NCBI RefSeq assembly: GCF_963576615.1
Contig: NC_088714.1
Span: 42,626,072-42,690,071 of the forward strand
DNA: 64,000 nucleotides
Direction: 5' to 3'
Source of the DNA: Watersipora subatra
Taxonomy: Eukaryota; Bryozoa; Gymnolaemata; Cheilostomatida; Watersiporidae
The notes below the pieces were generated by a model. The model saw only the letters and a list, made by a program, of their open reading frames with translations, did no database searches and was not told the origin of the DNA. A program made the position numbers and the translations under genes. The stretch's first letter is position 1. Every line of letters begins with the position of its first letter. Below are positions 44,502 through 54,090 of the stretch, piece by piece.

Positions 44502-47387
44502 CCCTTTCTTGCATGAATATAGCTGCCATTGAGCTAGAGGAGAATAAGCAAGCAAAAACTGCACATTTACACACAAAATACATCAAACATTTAATATTTT
44601 ACTTCCACCCCATCTTATACATATGTAAAAATTAATGTCCTCATATGAGGACGCCATGCAGTTATTAAACAATGCGCTCTGTCCTCATATGAGGACAAAC
44701 AACAGTATGTTGGTAGCATTATAGGCTGTAGTCAGACAAAGTCACTTGGTATGATATGCTTCAAAGCATTCTGGACAGAGAGCTTTTTTGCAAATTATGC
44801 ACAAGTATCTGGTTTTGCTGTGGCAGGTTGGAGCAACACATCGGCTTGCATATTTCATAGCTGACTTTTCTGGCCAATCTCCAGCATCAAGGTGGTATCT
44901 AAAGTGATTCAACCAGTGTTGTGAAAATTGTGAGCTTTTAAGTTGTAGGGTAGCAATGTGCACATGTTGACTAAATAAACATTTTTACAAGTAAAAATTT
45001 TAAAATAAATGAGTAAACTATTACTATTACCAAAATTATTAGTAAACTCAAGACTATTCAGTAATTGAAAACTTCATAATGATCACTTTGCTTACCTCAT
45101 CTCATCTGGTACCCTCGTTTTGATGTTTGTTAGACTAGGAGGTGTACATATGAGCTTGATGGCCTCCCTTTTTTTAATTTGACATTGTCCAGCCTTGTGT
45201 GATTAGCGCTCATGCCACAGAGCTGCGGAACTCAAGCAAATCAATGGTTTATCCATTCATGCCATCATTCAAGCCATCCCTTCACAATTGTTGCATTTAC
45301 AAAATGCAAAAACAGTTGTAAATACCAACGCTTGTGCTTCAGGCTGTGCATGTAGCATGAAATAAAAAAATCTGTTAAATCTACTCATCCCGTATGTTTG
45401 TTATAGACTTCAATAGCATGAGGCCTGATTACATCTACATGCTTCTTTGCCTTTTTGTCCCATCGCTGTACTACGCTGGTTGGTTGCATGCCAGCAAATG
45501 TGCTCGCAGTGGAGACAGGATTGTTATTATTCCACTTCACAATGGTGATGTTGTCTTTGTTAGTAGCGTAGGTAGCACTTCCTCTTGTTCTCATACCTTT
45601 ATCACAAATCAAAACTGCATCTGCGCCGCATAGCCGATTTTTGAGGAGAGTACCAACAGCATATATTTTTTTTTCTTTAGCTCGGTCAAACAGCTCCAAC
45701 GTTGTAAACAAGTTCGCAAAGTAAACCTTGTGGTTCTTGCCAGCCAAACAGTCTGATAACCACATCACAACATCTGGGCTCAGTCCCAGGATTTTTTCAG
45801 GTCTATTACCGCTTGCTCCTTGATACAATTCAAAGTCATGAATGTAGCCTGACACACCTGATCTCACCCATATTTTGTAACCCCATTTCTTTGGCTTACT
45901 CTTGATATATTGCTTTAGACCACTCTGGCCAGTGAAAGGAACCATCTGCTTATTGATACTATGACATTCTTCAGCATCTACACTTGTAAGAAACCTTTTT
46001 CGAAGAGCTTCCATCACAGGGTGTAGCTTCCATACTTTATCAGTAGAGTTTGCATCATGCTTTTCATTTTCTACAAAGTGAAGGTGACAGCGTATGGCTT
46101 TGAATTTATTGACACTCATTGCATCAGCAATCAATCCACATCGAGTTCCTTGGTTGCTGGACCAATACATCCGTAATCTTGGATATCTTATGTAGGTTAT
46201 CACAATGTTTATCCCCAAAAATACCATAAGTTCCCCTCTTGTAAGATTGAATGCAGAGTTTATGTGTACCTGCAACGCGTACAGATTTGTGTTATACACA
46301 ATGTCATCTAGAAAGTCATTGTCAAAAAAATTCTTGATATATTGACTGGTGTTTCAGTATTTGCAAGGTTTACTTGACGTTTACCAGTAAAGACAGGTTC
46401 GTTATGCGCATAGTCGTTGTCATTGTTGATTGTCCAACTAGTTGATGCTTTGATAATGGTTGGTGGTATTGCTTTGTTTTGACCAAGTGTTGAAGGTGTA
46501 GAGTTAGCAACTGGTGGTGTCTTACACATTTGCTCCTGTGAAGCAGCAGCTGAAGTAGATGCTGAAGAACAAAAAGTCGATGCAACGGCCACTTCTCTTC
46601 TGTGGCAAAGGAGTTGTTGCGATGGCTGAGGTAGAAGGTTGAGAAGGCAGAGAACAAACAGAACTCAAAGTGCTGTTGCCGTAGAATTTCCCCCTGCTCA
46701 AACTTAAAGTGTTTGAGAAGTATTCCAAGCCAGAGTCATCACTAACCTGTTCCTCTCAAGCATTCACACTGTAGTCTGCGTCAAAATCACTGCAGTCACC
46801 TGATGATGAAATGTAGCCATTTTCAGAGTCTGAGCATAAAATAACTTGAAGTGCCTTAAAGGTTGCTTTTCTGGAGTGCTGACTACTCACAGTTGAGAGA
46901 TACAGAAACTTTAGCAAGACTAAAAACAATGTAGACAGTGTTATTATCAACAAAATTTCTAATGAAGACTTTATGCATAATGGAATTTTCATTCAGTTAT
47001 TGCATGATGTCCTCAAATGAGGACAATTCATTTTAGTCACTTTGAAAGTTTTAAAAGTTTGTGAACAACATCGTTTTGTTTCAATCATTTACCCGAAAGA
47101 CTGAACAAGCTCAGAAAAAAATGACACATTTCTAAAAAAAAGAGGAACTGAAAAAAAAGCAAAAGAATCACTGATAATTAGCAAACTCACCTTTTGTACA
47201 GCTGCCTGACTTCAGATTTCCCTCCAGACCTTGACCTACTTCCCATGACCTCAATAACAGTACAACAGGAAAGAACAATTTGTAGAATATTGATTGAATG
47301 ATACAAGAAAAAACAACTTCTAAATTTTAGGTTTAAAAATTGAATGTAGTATTTTGTCCTCATATGAGGACGTCATGCAAGAAAGGG
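44502..47387 (-). mobile_element. Complete piggyBac element, 2886 bp, TTAA flanks
   Basis: Ends CCCTTTCTTGCATGA (left) and its exact complement (right) are 15-bp TIRs, each flanked by TTAA (44498-44501, 47388-47391). Four subterminal copies of the 16-bp palindrome GTCCTCATATGAGGAC lie at 44637, 44681, 47009 (one mismatch) and 47356. The transposase is on the minus strand and is degenerate. The element sits in an intron of the unnamed-family pseudogene. Confidence 0.93.
44742..46992 (-). pseudogene. piggyBac (PGBD-type) transposase, degenerate
   Basis: N-terminal acidic and linker pieces (46992-46308) break at a TGA near 46757 and a frameshift near 46310-46320. The core (46299-45385) reads FLGINIVITYIRYPRLRMYW, QMVPFTGQSGLKQYI, KWGYKIWVRSGVSGYIHDFE and VYFANLFTT. 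At the expected first catalytic Asp (SIDEQ) there is SINKQ, and at the second (VYFDNFF) there is VYFANLF, so two of three catalytic Asp are gone. A TGA precedes VDLTDF (third Asp, kept). After further stops and a likely intron (about 44901-45096) comes the C-terminal zinc finger, CVAPTC..KTRYLCIICKKALC. Confidence 0.88.
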
Positions 47388-47807
47388 TTAATTGAATTTA
47401 CATATGAACAAACTTAACATTCCAAAAAGCAAGTGTGGTATTACATCCCATTAGGTGCAACAGCATGGTTAAGAATCTACCACCAACATGGTTAAGAATC
47501 TACCAGAAGCATCCAAAACCACAACAAACAGAAAGTGTGAAATCATAGTAGCGTAAATTATATTGCTAGCTTATCGGTTTCCTGACTAACTTGCTTAGAT
47601 TAGACCACACCACTCAACATACATTTATATACAATTAGTATACTTGCTAAAATCTTTTGGTTCTGTAAGAAAGTATTTAACATAACAATGAAAAGTACAT
47701 AATGTACATTTAAGAGTACTAAAAACAGAAGTGACAAGATTCATTTAGTAACGAGCATGCCAAAAGCAATGTTTTTTAATCACAGAGATTAATTGTATTT
47801 AACATAC

Positions 47808-48886
47808 CTTCCACTCTTAGGTTCATAGTGAAGAAAGTTGGTGTACATTTGATAACAAGACTTATGATATCAAACCTCGGAGGCTACAGGATCCTCGTCT
47901 CTTACATACATCAACATTCTATGATCATTTCTTATTTCAACTGCTTTCTTCAGCAGCCCTGCAATCCAGTTAAATGATAAAGTATGGAAAAAGATAATTG
48001 ACAATAATTAATTAAAATTTTAAGACTAAAACATTAACTAATGGAGATTCGAGCTATTATCTTCAAGGGATTAGTACAAAAAATATAACTATATTAATGT
48101 AGGCCTACCCGCTGTAAGAGTTTGGGTCTGTGATAATGCTTCCGATTTCCTTTTGTGAGTACGCTTAGATTTTATGAACTTTCCCAACCTTTGACATATT
48201 ATGCAAGTAGGATCAAGAACAGAGGTTCGTTGACGTGCCCTCACAATTGAGCTAGAGCGTAAAAGCTTGGCAGTTGGTTCACTTTTAGAGTTTTTAGTTT
48301 TCTCCTCATCAGAAGATGGGACGCTCTGGTAAACATAAGTATACTCGTAACAAAAGATAAGTGCTTTGATGGGTACAGGCCTAGTACATGTATATGTAAA
48401 GATAATTAGCAGCAGCAGCCCATGTAACCTTCAGTCTCTACATGCCAGTTATTCACATGCTGCTACTTACAATAACAAATTATATTTGTCTAGTCTACAA
48501 ACTTCCTAGATTTTTTATAATAAGTTTTTTAATTTAATACATACAGCAGCTACACCATCAAATAATAATAATACAATTTATCTTCTAATAAATAATGTAA
48601 CAGTTGATGACTTCTTTAGATGCTATTTTTCAGCCTTTTCAGTCTTACTAACATTAGTATACTTAGAATAACAACTCTGATGGCACACATGATCTGTTGA
48701 CAGAGTAGTGTATTGCAGTTTGACTGCAAGGGAATGTTCAGATTGTTTAGAAACAGCAGCCCATCTGTTACAGCATTCTTTTATCTTGTTTATTTTAACT
48801 GTTGTCAATCGTGATACAGTTTCAGGCTTTGACGAGCTACCCTCAAGATGAATGCAACAAGCGTCAGTAGCAATTATAGCAGTCAT
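47808..48886 (-). pseudogene. Unnamed-family gene, exons 1-3 (Cys/His-rich N-terminus)
   Basis: Exon 1 starts MTAIIATDACCIHLEG and ends with HVCHQSCYSKYTN before AAT|GTTAGT. Exon 2 carries DPTCIICQRLGKFIKSKRTH. Exon 3 carries LLKKAVEIRNDHRMLMYVRD, then EV-stop-YHKSCYQMYTNFL. The paired C..C / H..CY..YT motifs suggest a metal-binding module like those at the start of related hypothetical proteins. The TGA in exon 3 interrupts the second H..C motif. Confidence 0.7.
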
Positions 48887-49194
48887 TTAGATCATCAATC
48901 AATCCTAACGCATCAATCACGACTTTTGCAAACTTTTTTCATCAATTTGCCTATTCCGGAAATTGATGCTCATTGGTCAATGTTCATAACAAACCGTATC
49001 ACATTTCAATGGATTATATATAAATATTGTTGCGCTGGCTACGCTAATAAAATGTTAATGTCTTGAATCAAATAATTATTTAATGTGCAACAGATTTTGG
49101 GGCAAATTATAAGAAATGGAATCTACAAACTTCCTTACATAACTCTATAGTTACAAAACTTAGTTTAAGTAGAAACAAAACTGAATGATAAACT
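48887..49194. other. Spacer between the unnamed-family gene start and a gypsy relic
   Basis: No feature recognised; it would contain the promoter of the 39290-48886 gene if that ever had its own. Confidence 0.5.
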
Positions 49195-50249
49195 ACCTTG
49201 GCTGACTGACTGTTAGCTGTGTTCTCTCTACACTGAGAGCAGCTAGCTATCATTTCTTCTATATGAGTCTGCATTCCAACCCAAAATACTGAAGTTTTTG
49301 CTAAACTGGTGGTTTTGTTTATGCCTTGATGACTAGCATGAAGCACTTCTAGAACTTTCTTTTGTTTGGCAAATGGCACTATGAGTCTATCATCAAAAAG
49401 TAGAAGCTCATCGTGAATGCTTATCTTGTTTTTATATTGCCAATGTTTTCTGCCAACATATTCACATGATTTTTTGCGTTTTGGCCATCCATGTAACACA
49501 TGTTCATATAACATTTTCAGCTCTTCATTTTTTGTTGTTTCATCTTGATACTTGTTAAGTACTGTGAGTGATGTGAAGAGCTTGTTTTTGTTCAAGGTCA
49601 ATGGGTCAAAACTATCTGCTCCTACTGTGTCTATTTCCACATCATAATTGGCTTTACTGAGGGTGTCTGCAACCACCATTTCTTTGCCCCTTCTGTACAC
49701 TAGATCGAAACCATAGTCACGGAAGTGCATTACCATCCTTCTTAACCTAGGTGATGGGATTTTGTCTATTGGCTTCCGTATGAGTGACACGAGTGGTTGG
49801 GGATCAGTTTGAATTGTGAAAACGTCGCCCTCATAAACATAATAATGAAATTTCCTATAGCCAAACAAAACTGCCAACAGCTCTTTTTCTGTTTGTGCAT
49901 AGCGGGTTTGGGTTCTTGCCATTTGTTCAGTTGCATGCTCAATAGGTTTACCCTCTTGCATCATAGCAGTGCCTAAAGTGTGTGATGATGAGTCCACCTG
50001 AATGGTAACTTTTTTGTTTCTACCATAGTGTTTTAGCTCTAGCCTACTGCCTATCATAGTTTTGATTCTCGTGAATGCTTTCACACACTTATCTCCCCAA
50101 ACAAAATCGGTGCCTTTTCTGATCAACTGGTGTAGTGGCTCAGTCATGCTAGCTAGATCTTTCCAAAATTTGCTCAGATAATTGACCATGCCCAAAAATT
50201 GCATCACTTCATTCTTGTTGCTCGGTGATATCATATTTAAAAGTTCCAT
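49107..50249 (-). pseudogene. gypsy RT connection, RNase H and integrase zinc finger
   Basis: Open for 380 codons without a stop. It has the RT thumb (MQFLGMVNYLSKFWKDLA), RNase H (IQVDSSSHTLGTAMMQEG, YAQTEKELLAVLFGYRKFH, IQTDPQPLVSL, RRGKEMVVADTLSKA) and the integrase HHCC finger (H.ASHQGINKTTSLAKTSVFW, CSQCREN). The first RNase H Asp is kept. The frame leaves homology after ENTANSQSAK. A long intact frame in a deleted element suggests a fairly recent loss of function. Confidence 0.85.
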
Positions 50250-50559
50250 GCTCCCTACCTAACCTCGCAAAATCAGATTTACTCAGTACATTTACCTGAG
50301 CTCCAGTATCTACCTTAGCCCTAATCAATACGTCTCTAGCAAAAATATCTACAAACCATACAGAATCTTTACATTCACTTACAGTTGCTACTGCTCCTAC
50401 ATCTATTTCAGCATTATTGCAATCCAAGTTGTCACACGAGCATATATCTTCACTTGCCTCATTGATTCGGCCTCTAGGCGGGTAGGAAGCAGACTTACTA
50501 TTTGTGTTGCATGCCTTCGGGAAATGTCCTTTTTTCTCCATTTCCATATATTTTGTCAT
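50209..50559 (-). pseudogene. gypsy nucleocapsid knuckle and aspartic protease
   Basis: KKGHFPKACN is the end of a CCHC knuckle. The protease active site is intact: IRAKVDTGAQVNVLSKSDF (DTGA). The frame ends 23 codons later at the deletion joint. Confidence 0.8.
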
Positions 50560-50681
50560 ATGGTAGACAGTTGTACCATTTATGTCATGTCAAACACCTC
50601 CTACACACTCTGCTGTCCATTTTTGCTCTTTTATGCTGCTGCTGATTGCTGCTTTGACGACTGGCGCGTGGCCCTCCATAC

Positions 50682-51525
50682 CAGACCTGTCAACCTGGTG
50701 CTATGCAAATGAGGGAAAAATTAGCCTCTAAAGCCTCGCGCTAGCAAAAAAGTTTTCAAATGGGACCTAGGCAGGTTAACATTGTATTTCAGCTCTAAAA
50801 TTATACTTTAAGTGAATTACAAAAATATGAAAACAAATCATGGGCAACATTTACGAACTTAATGTTCTACATTTCAGTTCTGCAAAAAACATTGTATTAT
50901 ATCCATGGGGATGAACATAACGTAAACACGAAACTCTCAAAAGTTTACTGTAAATGAATTTGGTAATTAGACAGGTATACTATATGATCTCTACTTTTGA
51001 GTCTGCACTGATTTGAGATGAGGTAGCTGCTTCTTCTTGATGTTTCAAGTTTTAGGTTTTGGTCCATTCCGGTTTAAATTTTGATGCGTACTTGACTTTT
51101 TTGGACATGACTGAATGGTGGATCGTATCTCGCGACTTAAAAACAAGAAAATATCAAGGCCGTAGTAAACGCCCACCCAAAGGGCTATACTTATAAATCT
51201 TTGCTTGGACCTAGGTGGCGCGTAAGCTTACGAAAAACAAGTGTTCTGAAATGTTCGAGTGCCTAGTTCAAAGACCATAAAATTACTGAACGATAATTGT
51301 ATGCACGAAGCCATAAAAAAGTATCTTTGGCGATATAGCGAGTCTTTCATTATCACTAGATAACACGCATCGCGTTAATGCTATAGCGACTGATAAATAA
51401 ATGATCGGTATTTTATCCTAGAGCACAAAACAAATCTGGGAGTTTACCGGGAGACTTTATTTTTGCGAGAAGGTAAGCTCAATTCAGGGAGGGTCCCGCA
51501 AAATTCGGGAGAATATGCAGCTCTG
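50682..51525. mobile_element. 844-bp hAT-type MITE with perfect 8-bp target duplication
   Basis: Flanked by identical ctccatac (50674-50681 and 51526-51533). The ends are CAGACCTGTCAACC and, reversed, CAGAGCTGCATATTC. No transposase inside. It interrupts the gypsy gag/nucleocapsid and so is the younger insertion. Confidence 0.92.
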
Positions 51526-51618
51526 CTCCATACCCTTGCGAACTTCTAATCGGCTCTACTCTCTGTGCTGCTCTGTTGTCCAGCTCTCCACTTTGCGATT
51601 GTGCTCTGCCAACAGCAT

Positions 51619-51960
51619 CTACAGTATATCATGCTGGCTAGTTTGAATATTCACTTTTGTTCCCATTCCATTCATGACTGCAGCCAACGTGAGCTGTTCA
51701 TCTGATAGCTGTTGTAGATCTGAACTCAGCTCTTCATCCTTCATCCCTGTCAATAGCCTGTACTTCAGATTGTCATCACTCTGTTCTCCAAAGCTACATT
51801 TCTCTATCAGGTAGTTCAATTCTCTTATGTATTCCCCATTTGACTCATGTGGCTGCTGCTGCTTACTGTTGAAGTTAACGACGCAGTGTGATATGTTAGC
51901 TTTTGGCTGGAATTATGTGTCAGATTGTTTCAGCAAATCCTCGTATTCACATTCCAATGT
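51619..51960 (-). pseudogene. gypsy gag fragment
   Basis: ECEYEDLLKQSD, stop, then NGEYIRELNYLIEKCSFGEQ and LKYRLLTGMKDEEL, the capsid C-terminal pattern of gypsy gag proteins. Confidence 0.72.
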
Positions 51961-52607
51961 ACAATGAATCAATAAGTGCCTAGTAGGCGGAGCTAACTCC
52001 CTGTCATGATATACTATTATGAAAACCACACAAGACAATTACTTATTTCCTTTGAAATTACTGTTTAGTCATTCTGTCAGTGAGCTTTACAGTGCATTTC
52101 TTTTTCTCACATCTATAAATAAAGAATATAAAAGCATTTTAGAAAACGATAATATATTTAATCAGAAAAACTGATTTCACAATTGTTTTTTAGAATAGCA
52201 CTTGATCGTTTGGCAATGATTTGCCTCGGAAGTTATTACGAGTGTTACTGACATGTTTATTATACATTCTTCAACTAACCTTATTTAGCAATCTGGAATT
52301 GGATCAAAATTATAAGATTAGATGTCAAGTAGGTGGTATGATAAAAGCTTTGGAGGGTCTTTAATAAATCAAATTATTTATTAAGTATGATCAGCCATGA
52401 CACAGTGCTATTCATTCTGTAACCGCATTAAATTTCTGATTTCTGTATTTTTATTTTGTTTGCATGTAACTAAAAACAATTTTGTTGATCATTGAAATGC
52501 CAATAAAAATGTTATACCTACATTAAAGGTGGTTTGGCTTTTTATTGTACATTAACGATTTATATACCTTAGTCTTGTTGGCTCCTACGGTCTGTCTGCC
52601 CTTTATG
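51961..52607. other. No gene recognised
   Basis: AT-rich unique DNA between the gypsy relic and the SINE-like repeat. Confidence 0.5.
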
Positions 52608-52990
52608 CAACAACTAGCTGTGCTAACCGGCGTTGCCCGCGAATTAAAAATTAGCTTATAAACAATGAGAAGTAATGAGAGTTGCCTGCCACTTGTTATT
52701 AGCCTGGCAGAATGTCAATGAAAAATTTTAGTAAGCTAATTAATGACGATCAATTACTTATGCAATCGCCCTGTGTGGTATGCAAAGCCGTTGGGTATGT
52801 GTTCTCATATAGCGACTTATATCGCCAAGCTATCAACGCATTCTCTGTGGCCTATTGGGTAGGATGTCGGATTGGCAAATGGTAGGGTCTGAGATCATAT
52901 TTTCTTCGATACGAATTTTTTATTCTAAGATTTTAATAGCTATAGCTGGAATGCTTACATACGGACATACTTTGAGAAATATATATACCC
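52608..52990 (-). mobile_element. SINE/RTE-like dispersed repeat, minus orientation
   Basis: On the minus strand it runs from ctcaaagtatgtccgtatgt, gcattccagctatagctatt, through 'attgacattctgccaggcta', to a tail gcaacgccggttagcacagc ending in tagt. The copy at 63204-63580 has the same landmarks in the same order. A tRNA-like stretch (A box tggcctattgggta, B-box-like ggtctgagatc; 52845-52905) lies inside on the opposite strand. Confidence 0.65.
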
Positions 52991-53905
52991 TACAGAATTA
53001 AATTATTCGCAGAGTTGACTTTCGGGAGAATTGTCCTTTCATGCATATTCGCAAACTAAATTATTCATGGATGAACACATTCACGAATAAAATAATCCGT
53101 GAAAGCAGCTAGCATTAGAGTAAAACCTTCACGTGCCTATACCACGTGTTTAGGTATCTATTTAGCTAGGAAATTTATGTCGATCATGCTAAACTATAAA
53201 GGTTTGATCGAATCCAGAAGTTTTTATGAATATTTATCGATTTGGAGGCTTTTGGTAAACCAACAACTTGTGGTAAGTTAGGAGTTTTTACAATGTAAAG
53301 GACTGCAGGAGAGATTTTTGCGATGATGACGCCATGCCGAATTCCAAAGATTGTGTCGCAAACAACACAATCGACATAACAAGCCCCACCCATATATATG
53401 TGAAGTAGCCTAGCTTTTTAGGGACGGAAGTTGAGGATGTGAGTCCGATCTAGAACTATAGAGATGGGTGTCTCAAAACCCATTATTTTTTAAATCCAGC
53501 CTTCAAAATAATGTCTTTTTTTAAAATGTAGATAAGCTATTTAACTATTTAATAAGCTCCTAGCTTGTTACAGGATGTTTAATAGACTGCACTCTGAGAA
53601 AATTGAGCTCAAAAAGCGCTATAACAGCGCTAGCTTGTGATAAAATAGCAAGCTAGCTTTATTATTAATACTTTGTTATTAAAACGTTGTTTTGTACACA
53701 ATATTTATTTTGAGTAGAAAATCGGAATCAAATGTGTTGATTACCTGTGAACAAACAATGAAAGCTGTTCGTGGCAGTTATGCTTTAAAACAAAGACTTT
53801 TTTGCATATACATCAGTATTATAGGTTGAGTAGACGACTTACACGTAGATTGCAGCTGTTAATAAATCTGACTTGGTACATGTGTATGTTACATGGTAGA
53901 GAGGA
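52991..53905. other. Upstream region of CEP78
   Basis: Presumably holds the 5' UTR and promoter; no clear core promoter element was assigned. Confidence 0.45.
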
Positions 53906-54090
53906 ATGATGCCTCACTCATACCATAAGGGTCGTACGGGCATAGAAACTGTGCATGAAAGAGGCCAAGGAGCACATCAGTTTGGACTTTACTATGACAA
54001 CCTCTGCGCACTGCAGAGCTCAGTACCATTGACCAATGTCAAGGCTTGCCTGGATCAAAATATTCTCCAGATCAACGCTGACAAAATTCG
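53906..54090 (+). CDS. CEP78: CEP78 exon 1
   Basis: ATG at 53906 (or 53909), with an in-frame TAG just upstream at 53897. Encodes 61 codons plus CG; donor ATTCG|GTATGT. The N-terminus has about a dozen residues more than human before the conserved YYDNLCAL block, so the start could also be the second Met. Confidence 0.85.

Larger units (their letters stand above)
39290..48886 (-). pseudogene. Multi-exon gene of unnamed invertebrate family (PIN/FEN-like plus CXC-like), broken
   Basis: Minus-strand exons: 48653-48886, 48109-48325, 47808-47958, 44339-44476, about 42007-43729, 41641-41849, 41379-41499 and about 39290-41165. Junctions are GT-AG and early phases agree (exon 2 ...GCG G|GG; exon 3 AG|A exon 4). 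I recognise the layout from hypothetical proteins of many invertebrates, where it tends to be multicopy. It has a Cys/His-rich N-terminus, a long middle region with VVFDQAIYAKAQQVRWKNE, a nuclease-like part (IKSPDTNVAILCL, then HALTGCDSTNALFGKGKKK) and a Cys-rich tail. Function is unknown; the nuclease reading is inference. It is broken by an in-frame TGA in exon 3, a frameshift near 42360, stops near 40862, 40230, 40105 and 39785, and a frameshift near 39500. A piggyBac element fills intron 3. Confidence 0.75.
49195..51960 (-). mobile_element. Third Ty3/gypsy copy, internally deleted and interrupted
   Basis: Minus-strand order: gag (51960-51619), hAT MITE insertion (50682-51525), nucleocapsid and protease (50559-50260), a direct jump to the RT thumb/connection (50249), RNase H, then the integrase zinc finger, ending near 49195. 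No LTRs were recognised. The RT palm and fingers and the integrase core are absent. Confidence 0.8.
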
